This document shows positions 9,701 through 17,899 of a DNA stretch of 64,000 nucleotides, in pieces. The notes below the pieces were generated by a model that was not told the DNA's origin, made no database searches, and saw only the letters and a list, made by a program, of their open reading frames with translations. Where the stretch lies: contig CANQET010000001.1 of assembly GCA_947595585.1 (NCBI GenBank), positions 62,001 to 126,000 of the forward strand, in the 5' to 3' direction. Position 1 is the stretch's first letter; every line of letters starts with the position of its first letter. Both the position numbers and the translations under genes were made by a program. Origin of the DNA: an uncultured Clostridia bacterium (GTDB taxonomy: Bacteria > Bacillota > Clostridia > Christensenellales > Borkfalkiaceae).

Positions 9701-9849
9701 GGGTGCTCGGGCAAGGGCTCCGCGGCGAGGCGCTCTCGCAGGATGTCCGCTCTGCGCAGGGAAGCTTCACCGCCTGCGAAAACGGGGAGGGCATGAAGCC
9801 CTTCGAGATCAACGGCGAAACGGTCTATCTTCGCATCGAACGGCTCTGA
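6712..9849 (+). CDS. ileS: Isoleucyl-tRNA synthetase
   Basis: 1045-residue class Ia aminoacyl-tRNA synthetase that charges tRNA-Ile with isoleucine in the cytoplasm. The ATP-binding HIGH motif is at residues 55-58 (ANGKPHIGH), the KMSKH signature at 592-596, and AGWDTHGLPVE follows the first motif. The insert with the editing (CP1) domain lies between them. There are Cys-pair zinc-ribbon-like sites (CPRCG; CKCSKCGG). Length and the AGWDTHGLPVE signature resemble the longer IleS2-type enzymes rather than the E. coli type. The ATG at 6712 follows GGAGG by about 9 nt and lies after the attenuator, ruling out upstream in-frame starts. Confidence 0.95.
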   Translation: MYKKVDTSLDFVAREQEIVKFWKENKIFEKSIQKNEGGEEFSFFDGPPTANGKPHIGHVLTRVMKDLIPRYHTMKGRHVLRKAGWDTHGLPVELEVEKSLGMDGKQDIEKYGIEPFIKKCKESVWKYQSEWEKMSDAVGYWVDMEHPYVTYHDDYIESVWWALKEIHKKGLLYKGHKIVPYCPRCGTALSSHEVAQGYKDVKEASVIARFAVMGSENTYILAWTTTPWTLPSNVALCMNPEEDYIELAAEDGTHYILAEALAGKFFENYEVVSRRKGKEYEGMAYAPLFPWAQGSFKEKAYYVVCDGYVTLTEGTGVVHIAPAFGEDDYKVGKRYHLPVVQLVNERGCFDERCPELCGLFAKKADPVIIEMLKTRGLLFKKLMFEHSYPHCWRCDTPLLYYARSSWFVEVTKVKEELIAANRSVNWIPETIKEGRMGNFLENVIDWGLSRDRYWGTPLPVWVCEDCGNFEVIGSKEELIARCGAPAGIELHRPYLDGLTCKCSKCGGTCKRTPEVIDCWFDSGSMPFAQYHYPFENKDLFEETFPADFISEAVDQTRGWFYVLLVISTILFGRAPFKNCIVLGHVNDKDGVKMSKHKGNVVDPWTVLSKQGADAVRWYFYTNSAPWIPSRFGEEAVSETQRKFQGTVWNTYAFFTLYAEIAGYDPSKHDLKACKLSLMDRWVLSKLNTLVKETDRMLGEYAITESARGIQDFVDELSNWYVRRGRDRYWGATSEDSEAAFTTLYTVLVTLSKLLAPYMPFMAEMMYQNLVPAFFPEAPRSVHLTGFPVCDEGMEDTALEAGMEDVLHVVELGRSARSANNLKNRQPLSEMLIASDRTLGITGELERVTLEELNVHKLRLTHGDGELITYTLKPQLRTLGPKYGKKLRAIGEFLATCDAKTVVETVKRGEAYVVDLDGEVALTEEDLQIFTASAAGYATAQGYGITVALETALTEELLEEGTARELAARIQSMRKEEGFELTDRINVFYFAEDGRAKRVLGQGLRGEALSQDVRSAQGSFTACENGEGMKPFEINGETVYLRIERL

Positions 9850-9872
9850 AATGCATACATGAGTGCGAAAAA

Positions 9873-9904
9873 TAAAAAAAGCGACGGCTTCGGCCGTCGC
9901 TTTT
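9873..9904. terminator. Bidirectional terminator between ileS and HAD gene
   Basis: GCGACGGC (9881-9888), TTCG tetraloop, GCCGTCGC (9893-9900), with A-run on the left and TTTT on the right. It serves both convergent genes. Confidence 0.85.
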
Positions 9905-9909
9905 GCGGT

Positions 9910-10611
9910 TCAGATGCGCGCGAGATAGGCTTCGAGCGCGGCAAAATCTCCGTGGGGAACATCGAGCGGGAGGGACTTCGTATTGATGAGATAGTCGGTG
10001 ACGAGGAACACCGGAAACCCTGCGTTTCGCGCGGCGCCGTCTTCCTCGGCGTCGTTGCCCACCATGAGGCAGCGGGCGGGATCCAAGCCGCAATTTTGTG
10101 CGATCTCGCGGTAGTAGGCGGGGTTGGGCTTACAGTAGCGGGAGTTTTCGTAGGACGTGATATAGGAGAACAGCGAAGCATCTACGCCCGCCCATTGCAG
10201 CCTTGTCTCCTGCGCGATGCGGGGGAAGATGGGGTTGGAGGCGAGGATGAGCCGTTTCCCCGCCGCATGCAGGCGGCGTATGAGCGCGCCCGCCTTGGGC
10301 TGAACGCCGCAGACTTCCCGCGCTTCATGGAATTCCTTGCGATAAAATTCTTCAAAGAGGGGAATATCTTGTTCGACGGGGCGGGCAAAGCGTCTTGAAA
10401 AGTCCTCCCAGAAGACCGTTTCGTTGGACTTCGTGCCGTCGTTTTTCACCATCGCCGCCGTACCCGCCCAAACCGCACGGACGAGCGCCTCCTTTTGGTA
10501 GCCGTAGGGGGCGGCCTTTGCCGCGAGCCGCCCGAAATATGCGGCGACGAATTTCTCCTGGTCCATGGGGAGCAGGGTGCCGTCGAGATCGAATAAAACC
10601 GTATCGGTCAT
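9910..10611 (-). CDS. HAD-family hydrolase
   Basis: 233-residue haloacid-dehalogenase-like phosphatase. Motif I is FDLDGTLL (residues about 7-14, nucleophile D and acid/base D). Motif II lies in ILASNP. The lysine and motif III regions are seen as YCKPNP and VGNDAEEDGAARNAG. The helical cap lies between motif I and II, as in phosphoglycolate phosphatase-like subfamilies. ATG at 10611 has GAGGAAAG 6-7 nt upstream. It is convergent with ileS and has its own promoter. The substrate cannot be deduced. Confidence 0.85.
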   Translation of the reverse strand: MTDTVLFDLDGTLLPMDQEKFVAAYFGRLAAKAAPYGYQKEALVRAVWAGTAAMVKNDGTKSNETVFWEDFSRRFARPVEQDIPLFEEFYRKEFHEAREVCGVQPKAGALIRRLHAAGKRLILASNPIFPRIAQETRLQWAGVDASLFSYITSYENSRYCKPNPAYYREIAQNCGLDPARCLMVGNDAEEDGAARNAGFPVFLVTDYLINTKSLPLDVPHGDFAALEAYLARI

Positions 10612-10646
10612 CGTCTTTCCTCGTTGTAAGGTAAAAATGTTATCTT

Positions 10647-10676
10647 ATTCTACCACATCCCGCCCCGAAAAGTCAA
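10647..10676 (-). promoter_or_regulatory. Promoter of the HAD gene
   Basis: Minus strand TTGACT (10676-10671), 18-bp spacer, TAGAAT (10652-10647). Confidence 0.7.
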
Positions 10677-10769
10677 ACAAAACGCACATTTTCCGTGGAT
10701 ACGGCGCGCATGCGGTGCTTTTTTGCTACAAAACATTGAAATCCGTGGTGCAAACGTGCGCGTAACCAT

Positions 10770-10775
10770 TATAAT
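10770..10775 (+). promoter_or_regulatory. -10 element of the Na/Pi cotransporter gene
   Basis: TATAAT at 10770-10775. No good -35 is visible; TGGTGC at 18 bp is the nearest candidate. Confidence 0.5.
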
Positions 10776-10807
10776 GGGGGTGAAATCGAAAACCCAAAGG
10801 GGATCGT

Positions 10808-12514
10808 ATGGACGCATGGGATATCATTAAGATCATCACGCAGATCTTGGGCGGCATGGGGGCCTTCCTGCTCGGCATGAAGCTCCTCTCCGACAACATG
10901 ACCCGCCTTGCTCACGGACGGCTGAAGTCCATGCTCAACAAGACGGCGAAGAGCAGATTTGCGGGCGTGGGCATCGGTACGGGCATGACGATCCTCGGGC
11001 AGAGCTCGGCCTTTACGACGGTCATGGTCGTCGGTCTCGTCAACGCGGGGATCATGTCCCTGTTTCAGGCGACGGCGATCATCATGGGCGCCAACATCGG
11101 GACGACGCTCAACGCATGGGTCATCGCGCTCGCGGGCTCGGAGATCAACGCGCTCTTTCTGGCGCTCACCGCCGTCGGCGTGTTCATCACGATGTTCTCC
11201 AAGAGCGAAAAGGGGAAGGCGATCGGCAACGTCATCGCCGCGTTCGGGCTCATCTTCGTCGGGCTGAAGCTGATGTCGAGCGCGCTTACCTTCGAACCAT
11301 TGCCCGACGGCACGCCCTCCCCCGAATTTCTCGCCGTCGAAAAGATCCTCTCGGCCGTAAAGAACCCCTTCCTGCTCCTTCTCATCGGAATTTTGATCAC
11401 GGCCATCGTACAATCCTCTACGGCGGTCAACGCGATCATCATCACCATGGCCTCCCTCGGCGTCGTCATCGGCGGAGGGGGCAATGCGCCGCTTTACATC
11501 ATCATCGGGTCGAATATCGGCACCTGCGTCACCGCACTCATCTCCTCTCTCGGGACGGGCACCAACGCCAAGCGGGCGGCGCTCATCCACTTCATGTTCA
11601 ACTTCTTCGGCGCGATCATCTTTATGATCATCCTCGTCTTTTGGACGAGCTTCCAAGAGACCGTGCTCGCGGGCGTGTTCCCTTCGCACATCACCGTCTT
11701 CGGGAAAGAAGGGCTGGGGCCTACGTTGCAGATCGCCTTCTTCCACACCCTCTTCAACGTGATCTGCGCCCTGCTGTTCCTTCCCTTCATCAAGGGGTTC
11801 GTGTGGCTTGCGGAGCACATCATCCCCTCCAAGAAGGAGGAGAAGAAGGAGCGCGACGCCGAGATCATCTTCGGGCATCTCGATGAACGCCTCATGCGCT
11901 CTCCCTCGGTCGCGCTCGGGTATATCTATCAGCAGTCGGGGAAGATGTTCTCCTATGCCATGGATACCCTCGATATCGCCTTCCGCGCCTTCCTGAAGAA
12001 GGACGAGGGGGCGGCGGAAGAGGTCTTGGCGCACAATACCGAGCTCGCCGAGGCGAACAAGCTCGCCGTCTCCTACCTCGTGAAGATCTCCACGGCCTCG
12101 CTCATCACCGAGGATGAGGATACCGTCTCCAAGATGCACTATGTCCTGAACGATATCATGAGGATCGGCGAACTCGCGGATAACGTCACCAAATACACCT
12201 ATCATTATGTAGAGGACGAGCTCATCTTCTCCGAGGAATTCCTCGAAATGATCGGGGGCATGTATGAAAAGATCAAGAAGCTCTACGTGCTCGCCCTCGC
12301 GACGTATCTCTACAAAGACGCGGAGCGCCTCGCCGAATTGGACCGCCTCGAGGATGAGATCGATACCGACCGCCGTGCCCTCGTCGATCGCCACATCGCC
12401 CGCCTCAACGAAGGCAAGTGCCAGCCGCAGAACTCGGGGGTGTTCATCAACCTCGTCGGAAACCTCGAGCGCGCCGCCGACCACATCACCTATATCGCCC
12501 ATTCGGTGGAGTAA
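10808..12514 (+). CDS. Na/Pi cotransporter family protein with PhoU-like tail
   Basis: 568-residue membrane transporter. The first about 330 residues carry the duplicated Na/Pi cotransporter core with the repeated Gln-Ser-Ser motifs (ILGQSSAFTTVM near residue 58; TAIVQSSTAVNAI near 200) and the GANIGTTLNAW and GSNIGTCVTA segments. These bind sodium and phosphate in the NptA/SLC34 family. The C-terminal about 200 residues are charged and helical, as in PhoU-like domains fused to such transporters. AAAGGGG precedes ATG 10808. The GH51 gene follows after 64 bp with no terminator, so they may be cotranscribed. Confidence 0.88.
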   Translation: MDAWDIIKIITQILGGMGAFLLGMKLLSDNMTRLAHGRLKSMLNKTAKSRFAGVGIGTGMTILGQSSAFTTVMVVGLVNAGIMSLFQATAIIMGANIGTTLNAWVIALAGSEINALFLALTAVGVFITMFSKSEKGKAIGNVIAAFGLIFVGLKLMSSALTFEPLPDGTPSPEFLAVEKILSAVKNPFLLLLIGILITAIVQSSTAVNAIIITMASLGVVIGGGGNAPLYIIIGSNIGTCVTALISSLGTGTNAKRAALIHFMFNFFGAIIFMIILVFWTSFQETVLAGVFPSHITVFGKEGLGPTLQIAFFHTLFNVICALLFLPFIKGFVWLAEHIIPSKKEEKKERDAEIIFGHLDERLMRSPSVALGYIYQQSGKMFSYAMDTLDIAFRAFLKKDEGAAEEVLAHNTELAEANKLAVSYLVKISTASLITEDEDTVSKMHYVLNDIMRIGELADNVTKYTYHYVEDELIFSEEFLEMIGGMYEKIKKLYVLALATYLYKDAERLAELDRLEDEIDTDRRALVDRHIARLNEGKCQPQNSGVFINLVGNLERAADHITYIAHSVE

Positions 12515-12578
12515 ACGCTCTGCCTAATCTCTTTCGATATTCCAATCACGATCCGCAATTTTGCGACGGAGGTCAACC

Positions 12579-14525
12579 ATGAAGATCACGATCACGCAAC
12601 AAGGCAAAGTTCCCGTAAAAGAGGGGGGCGTAGGTCTGTTTTTCGAAGATATCAACTACGCGCTCGACGGCGGCTTGCATGCCGAAATGCTCGAGAACCG
12701 CAACTTCGAGGCCAAGAACGTCCGCATCCTTCAAGGCCGCTATCTCGTCGAACACGACGGCGGCTACGCTTGGTCGCCCTATCCCGAGGGGGCGGACGTC
12801 GCCCTCAAAGTCAAGACGGATCGGCCGCTCGTCGCCGAAAATCCCCATTACATGCGCATCGTGGTGGGGGCGGCGGGCGTCGGCATGAAAAATAAGGCCT
12901 ACGACGGCATCTACCTCACGCAGGGGACCGTGTATAAGATCTCCTTCTACGTGCGCTCGTTCGACTACAAAAACCACGCCGCCGTGGGCATTTATCAAGG
13001 GGGGTCCCCCGTCTTCGAGAAGAAGGTGAAGATCAAGGCAGACGGCAAATGGCACCGCTACGCCGTCCGCTTCAAGGCAAAGGCGAATGTCGATCGCGCC
13101 GCGTTCGTCTTCCGCCTCTTGAAGGAGGGCATGGTGCACGCCGATTGCTTCTCCATGCTCCCCGCCGATGCCATCCTCGGCGTCTTCCGCCGCGACCTCG
13201 TCGGGCTCATGAGCGACCTCAAACCGGGCTTTCTGCGCTTTCCCGGGGGGTGCGTCGTCGAAGGCAACACCCTCGAGAACCGCTACCGCTGGAAGGATTC
13301 GGTGGGCGCTCCCGAGCACAGACGCCATAATTGGAACAGATGGGCCGTCCACGGGACGGAGGAGGGCAAGTTCGGCGAATTTTCGCACTACGGCCAGACG
13401 CTCGGCGTAGGATTTTACGAATACTTCCGCCTCTGCGAATACCTCGGATGCAAGCCGCTGCCCGTGCTCTCGGTCGGCATCGCCTGCCAATTTATGTCGA
13501 AGGAGTTCGTCCCGCTCGAAGATCCCGAGCTCGAGGGATACATCCAGGACGCCCTCGACCTCATCGAATTTGCGAACGGCGGCAAGGAGACCGAGTGGGG
13601 CGGGCTGCGTGCCGAACTCGGGCACCCGGAGCCCTTCGGCCTCGAATATCTCGCGCTTGGCAATGAACAGTGGGAAGAACCCGCAAAAGAGGGGGAGGCC
13701 CCCACTTCCAATCAATTCTTCGCCCGCTTCGACCTCTTCGCAAAGCGCATCCGTGAGCGCTACCCCGAGATCAAACTCATCGCGACCGCAGGCCCCGATG
13801 TGGGGACGAAGACCCATTCCGCGGCGTGGGCGTGGATCCGCAGCCGTCTTCAGGAGGATCCCGACTTCGTCTATTGCACCGATGAGCACTTCTACAACAC
13901 CCCGCAGTGGTTCTATGAACATGTGCACACCTACGACGATTATCCGCGGCAGGGGCTCGTGTATGCGGGGGAATATGCCGCACACACGCCTTCCGAGAAG
14001 AAGGGGGATGCGCTCGAGGCCAACTGCTGGGAGAGTGCGCTCGCCGAGGCGGCCTTCCTCACGGGCTGTGAGCGCAATGCCGACGTCGTCGTGATGAAGT
14101 CCTATGCCCCGCTCTTCGGGCGGCTCGGGAATACGATGTGGAGCCCCGATCTCATCCGCTTCGACGGCCGCCGTGCCTATGTGACCGCCAACTACTACGT
14201 GCAAAAGCTCTTCAGCCTGTGTACGGGGAGCATCTCTTTCCCGACGGAGACGGATACCGCGGATACCTATGCCTCGGCGACCGAGCGCGACGGGCTGACG
14301 TTCGTCAAGGTCGTCAATGCGGGCACGGAGCCCGTCGAGGCCGAAGTGGAGGCGGATTTTGCGTTCGGCGAACTCGCCCAAATTTTGCAGATGGAGGGGG
14401 ACCTTAGTGATTATAACGCCCCGGGGCTCCCCGAAAAGCTCGTGCCGCACGCCGTTGCGCCGACGGGAGGGAAGGGGGCGGTGGTCCCTCCTCATTCCTT
14501 CAACGTCTTGATTTTTAGGAAGTAA
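12579..14525 (+). CDS. GH51 alpha-L-arabinofuranosidase
   Basis: 648-residue glycoside hydrolase expected to release terminal arabinofuranose from plant arabinoxylan or arabinan fragments. The start GLFFEDINYALDGGLHAEMLENR is typical of the family. The acid/base glutamate is E363 in ALGNEQWEE, and the probable nucleophile is E465 in VYAGEYAAH. A beta-sandwich domain closes the protein. There is no signal peptide, so the enzyme is intracellular and acts on imported oligosaccharides. GGAGGT (12568-12573) selects ATG 12579 over the one at 12561. No sugar transporter lies nearby. Confidence 0.9.
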   Translation: MKITITQQGKVPVKEGGVGLFFEDINYALDGGLHAEMLENRNFEAKNVRILQGRYLVEHDGGYAWSPYPEGADVALKVKTDRPLVAENPHYMRIVVGAAGVGMKNKAYDGIYLTQGTVYKISFYVRSFDYKNHAAVGIYQGGSPVFEKKVKIKADGKWHRYAVRFKAKANVDRAAFVFRLLKEGMVHADCFSMLPADAILGVFRRDLVGLMSDLKPGFLRFPGGCVVEGNTLENRYRWKDSVGAPEHRRHNWNRWAVHGTEEGKFGEFSHYGQTLGVGFYEYFRLCEYLGCKPLPVLSVGIACQFMSKEFVPLEDPELEGYIQDALDLIEFANGGKETEWGGLRAELGHPEPFGLEYLALGNEQWEEPAKEGEAPTSNQFFARFDLFAKRIRERYPEIKLIATAGPDVGTKTHSAAWAWIRSRLQEDPDFVYCTDEHFYNTPQWFYEHVHTYDDYPRQGLVYAGEYAAHTPSEKKGDALEANCWESALAEAAFLTGCERNADVVVMKSYAPLFGRLGNTMWSPDLIRFDGRRAYVTANYYVQKLFSLCTGSISFPTETDTADTYASATERDGLTFVKVVNAGTEPVEAEVEADFAFGELAQILQMEGDLSDYNAPGLPEKLVPHAVAPTGGKGAVVPPHSFNVLIFRK

Positions 14526-15410
14526 CTTGCGAACTGCGGATAAGCGGCGCAATACTACTCGCTTCGTACTTACGAACTGCGGATAAGCGGCGCAATACTG
14601 CGTCATGCTACGTTTTACTACTTCGCCCTTGGGGGCTCGTGCCGCGCTTAGAGAATTAGAAGTGCGCGCGGGGTGGTCGTGTACGTTCAAGTGCACTCCC
14701 TGCGAAAAGCCTCGCTATTGCTTGTCTTGCTTGCTTCTCCGCAGTTTAACGGTTACCGTTTTCGGGGTAATCGGCAGGGCCGTTCCCAAGCGACCTCATA
14801 CCGAGCATAGCGAGTGTATCTTTAAGATCCGCTCACTTCGCTACGCTTCGTTCGGGATGAGGGCGGGGTACCTATATCGTTTATTCCGCGCGCTCCCTCA
14901 GTTGGAGAACAGAGCACCACCCCTTCCATCGGAGGGGGTAGGGGGGTGGGCAGGAGACGGCGGAGCCTATCCCTTGCGCCCCTTGGCTCCCCTCGTAGGG
15001 GAGCTGTCGCGGCACAGCCGCGACTGAGGGGTTTTTGAAACCCTATCCCCTGCTGACGCAGGTACTTCCCCTAAAAGGGGAAGCAAGGGGTCGGACTGCG
15101 TAGGGGAACATCAATACGTCATTCCGAGGCATAGCCGAGGAATCTCGACTTTGAGATTTCTCTACTTGGTAACTTCGCCTACGGCTCGTGCCGACCTTAG
15201 TAGAACAAATAGAAGCTGCGGTCGGGGCGAAATGACGTGCTCCATTCAATGCCTCTTTGCCGCCCACCCCCTTGGTCCCCCTCCCACGGAGGGGGCAGGT
15301 TGGTCTGTCCCACTCCCACGGAGGGGGTAGGTTGGTCGGTCCCCCTCCGAGGGGGGTATGCGGATCGTACCCCCTCCATTGGAGGGGGGGTAGGGGGGTG
15401 GGCAGGCGCA
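14526..15410. repeat. Gene-free repeat block 4
   Basis: About 900 bp without a credible gene. It opens with a direct repeat: GAACTGCGGATAAGCGGCGC with flanks at 14527-14556 and again at 14571-14599. Further elements are: a CTCGTGCCGCGCTTAGAG element (about 14619-14680); a GACCTCATACCGAGCATAGC...TTCGGGATGAGG element (about 14790-14864); CCATTGG-type hairpin copies (about 14890-14952 and 15369-15406); the 120-bp GGCTCCCC family (about 14980-15095); an ACGTCATTCCGAGG element (about 15117-15170); an ACTTCGCCTACGGCTCGTGC element (about 15169-15240); and CACCCCCTTGGTCCCCCTCC (about 15259-15293). Confidence 0.8.
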
Positions 15411-15412
15411 AA

Positions 15413-15444
15413 CCAAAAGGCCCCGCAGGGATCCTGCGGGGCCT
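15413..15444 (-). terminator. Terminator of the LRR lipoprotein gene
   Basis: A perfect 12-bp stem (15418-15429 with 15433-15444) and 3-nt loop. In the minus direction it is followed by TTTT. Confidence 0.8.
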
Positions 15445-15458
15445 CGGCATTTCTTCCT

Positions 15459-16472
15459 TCAATTTTTCTGCTCGGTGCCGTCCTTTGCGATGCTTCCGTC
15501 CGTACACGTCACCGAATATTCTGCCCAAGGCGCCCAATCGGGTGCCTTTTCGATCTCCTTCCACGCCTCGATCGTCCCGAGATATTCGATCTCGCTTAGC
15601 TCGATGCATTCCCCGAACGCGCTCTCGCCGATCTTCTTTACGCCGCCCCCGATCGTCACGTGCGCAAGCATGCCGCAGCCATAGAACGTGCCGCTTGCGA
15701 TCTCCGTAAGGCCGCCGAGCGCGACGCGGGTGAGCCCGCTGCAGTGTTCAAACGCATATGCCCCGAGCGAAGTCAAGTGTGCGGGGAGCGCGATCTCATG
15801 GAGCCCGACGCATCCCGCAAACGCGCTCTCGCCGACCTTGCCCACATTCTCGCCGATCTCGACATCCTTCAGCGCGGCGCAGCCGTAAAACGCATAGGCA
15901 GGGATCGTCTCCACGGCTTTGCTGAACGAAACGCTTGTGAGCATAGGGCAGCTATCGAAGACGGGCGCCTGCCGCGATCCTGCGAAAGTGCAGTTTTTCG
16001 CACCCCATGTTACATTTTCGAGCGAATCGCACCCCGAAAACGCCCACGTTCCGATCGACGTGATGCTCCCCGGAATGCGCACATGGGTGAGGGTATCGCA
16101 TCCCGAAAAGGCCTCTAATGCGATCTCGGTCACCGAGGCGCCTTGGTAATACGAGGGCAGGATGAGCTCCTGTGCGGTCGCTTCGCCCATGCCCTTCACC
16201 GCATAACCCGCCCCGACGGGCGCATATTCGAGCCCCTGCGTATAGTCCTTCACAAAGCCGCACGCGGTGCATACATTTTCCCCGTTGAAGTTGTGCGCCT
16301 CTTCATCGAAGCGCTCGCCGCAGTCGGTGCAGACCAGCCAGTGGGACGTATCGTCCGCTGCGTACTGCGTCGCGGTGGCGGCGGTGTGGGTGTGCCCGTC
16401 TCCGCAGGCGGAAAGCCCGAGGCAGAGGCCCAAAAGCGCGGCCGCGGGCAAGATCTTCCAAACGTTCTTCAT
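15459..16472 (-). CDS. BspA-type leucine-rich-repeat lipoprotein
   Basis: 337-residue exported lipoprotein. Residues 1-23 form a signal peptide ending in the lipobox LSAC (C23). A short His/Thr-rich stretch and two CxxC pairs (VCTDCG and VCTACG) follow, a pattern often seen in clostridial surface proteins. Residues about 105-310 are BspA/TpLRR-type repeats built on the motif IGxxAFxxCxxLxxVxIP. Such repeats usually mediate adhesion or ligand binding on the cell surface. GGAGGAG precedes ATG 16472. It is a single-gene unit with its own promoter and terminator between two repeat blocks. Confidence 0.82.
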   Translation of the reverse strand: MKNVWKILPAAALLGLCLGLSACGDGHTHTAATATQYAADDTSHWLVCTDCGERFDEEAHNFNGENVCTACGFVKDYTQGLEYAPVGAGYAVKGMGEATAQELILPSYYQGASVTEIALEAFSGCDTLTHVRIPGSITSIGTWAFSGCDSLENVTWGAKNCTFAGSRQAPVFDSCPMLTSVSFSKAVETIPAYAFYGCAALKDVEIGENVGKVGESAFAGCVGLHEIALPAHLTSLGAYAFEHCSGLTRVALGGLTEIASGTFYGCGMLAHVTIGGGVKKIGESAFGECIELSEIEYLGTIEAWKEIEKAPDWAPWAEYSVTCTDGSIAKDGTEQKN

Positions 16473-16510
16473 GTTTCTCCTCCCGCATTGTTACGGCAAT
16501 GCTCGGTTTG

Positions 16511-16539
16511 AGTATACTACTTTCCCGCGCGGAAATCAA
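16511..16539 (-). promoter_or_regulatory. Promoter of the LRR lipoprotein gene
   Basis: Minus strand TTGATT (16539-16534), 17-bp spacer, TATACT (16516-16511). Confidence 0.75.
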
Positions 16540-16574
16540 GCGCGGAAGCATATTTTTCCGAACTTCATTTTCGG

Positions 16575-16980
16575 TACGTCATTAGCGCGTAGCGCGAAGT
16601 AGGCGTGAGCCGAGGAATCTCGACTTTGAGATTTCTCACTACGTTCGAAATGACGTGGATACCCCCTCCATTGGAGGGGGTAGGGGGGTGGGCAGAAGAC
16701 GACGGGGCGCATCATGAGCGACCTCATACCGAGGGCGTAGCCCGAGTGTATCTTTAAGATCCGCTCACTCCGCTACGCTTCGTTCGGGATGAGGGTCGGA
16801 CTTCGTATTTGCTTTTCCGCCGCCCCACCCCCTTGGTCCCCCTCCCACGGAGGGGGTACGCGGACTTCGTACTTGCTCCGCGCGATACCCCTGCCACGGC
16901 CATTCCCGAGCGATACCCCCTCCATCGGAGGGGGACCAAGGGGGTGGGTGGAAAGAAAATGCGGTTCTCTTCTGCGAAAT
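16575..16980. repeat. Gene-free repeat block 5
   Basis: No gene. It contains the GAGGAATCTCGACTTTGAGA palindromic element ending AAATGACGT (about 16580-16656), CCATTGG-type hairpin copies (about 16660-16695, variant 16914-16952), the GACCTCATACCGAGGGCGTA...TTCGGGATGAGG element (about 16720-16796) and CACCCCCTTGGTCCCCCTCC (about 16825-16858). This is the last block; these families are not seen after 17 kb. Confidence 0.8.
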
Positions 16981-17003
16981 TTTCATAGGGCGGGGCGTTT
17001 TAC

Positions 17004-17032
17004 TTTACAAACGCGCGCAAAACCATTATAAT
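17004..17032 (+). promoter_or_regulatory. Promoter giving a leaderless methyltransferase mRNA
   Basis: TTTACA (17004-17009), 17-bp spacer, TATAAT (17027-17032). Only 6 nt separate the -10 from the ATG at 17039, so the transcript should begin at the start codon. Confidence 0.75.
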
Positions 17033-17038
17033 AGATGC

Positions 17039-17899
17039 ATGATGCGTTTGGCGGACGGATGGAAAGATTTTGCCGTGCTCGCGACGGGCGACGGCTACAA
17101 ACTCGAGCGGTGGGGAGAGGTCGTGCTGCTTCGCCCCGATCCGCAGGTCATCTGGCGTGCGCAGAGAGATCTCTTTTCCGATCCCGCCATCCATGCCGTC
17201 TACCGCCGCAGCGAGCGCGGGGGCGGGGCTTGGGAGATCAAAAAGCCCATGCCCGAGAGCTGGAACATTTCCTACCGCGATCTTCGCTTCCGCGTAAAGC
17301 CCATGGGCTTCAAGCATACGGGGCTCTTCCCCGAGCAGGCGGTCAACTGGGAGCGCATGTGTACCCTCGTGAAGGGGACCTCCCGTCCTGTGAAGATCCT
17401 CAACCTCTTCGCCTACACGGGCGGTGCGACGGTCGCACTCGCCAAGGCGGGGGCAGAAGTCGTCCATGTCGACGCCGCAAAGGGCATGGTCGAGCGGGCG
17501 GGCGAGAACGCACGTCTTTCGGGCATAACGAGCGGCATCCGCTACATCGTCGACGACTGCAAGAAGTTCGTCCTCCGCGAACTCCGCCGCGGCAACCGCT
17601 ACGACGGCATCGTGATGGACCCTCCCTCCTACGGCAGGGGGCCGAGCGGCGAGATGTGGAAGCTCGAGGCCGAGCTCTATCCCTTCGTCGAGCTCTGTGC
17701 GGGTCTGCTTTCGGAGGACGCGCTCTTCTTTCTCATCAACAGCTATACGACGGGTCTGCAGCCCACCGTCCTCGAAAATATCCTCACCCTTGCCCTGAAG
17801 GGCAGAAGGGGGAAGATCGAGGCGTACGAAGTGGGGCTCCCGACGGAGGAAGGCATCGCGCTGCCGTGCGGCGCGGGAGGAATGTATATCCATGCTTGA
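17039..17899 (+). CDS. RlmI/RlmK-like class I SAM methyltransferase
   Basis: 286-residue S-adenosylmethionine-dependent methyltransferase, probably acting on 23S rRNA. The SAM-binding motif I is NLFAYTGGATVALAKAGA, followed by the acidic VHVDAAKGM strand. The catalytic/substrate motif is MDPPSYGRG. The N-terminal part lacks a clear full PUA domain found in E. coli RlmI. No Shine-Dalgarno is present before the tandem ATG-ATG at 17039, and the promoter lies directly upstream, implying leaderless translation. Its 3' end overlaps the next gene by 8 nt, so the two RNA-modification genes form an operon. Target base is not deducible. Confidence 0.82.
   Translation: MMRLADGWKDFAVLATGDGYKLERWGEVVLLRPDPQVIWRAQRDLFSDPAIHAVYRRSERGGGAWEIKKPMPESWNISYRDLRFRVKPMGFKHTGLFPEQAVNWERMCTLVKGTSRPVKILNLFAYTGGATVALAKAGAEVVHVDAAKGMVERAGENARLSGITSGIRYIVDDCKKFVLRELRRGNRYDGIVMDPPSYGRGPSGEMWKLEAELYPFVELCAGLLSEDALFFLINSYTTGLQPTVLENILTLALKGRRGKIEAYEVGLPTEEGIALPCGAGGMYIHA

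Noticed and set aside
6685-9714. Long minus-strand frame opposite ileS, and similar ones opposite the Na/Pi, GH51 and VWA genes
   Set aside because: Same composition effect; no ribosome site, promoter or family motif was found for them.
1-16980. Intergenic repeats as CRISPR arrays or insertion sequences
   Set aside because: The repeats are not regularly spaced with unique spacers, and no transposase or terminal target duplication was seen.
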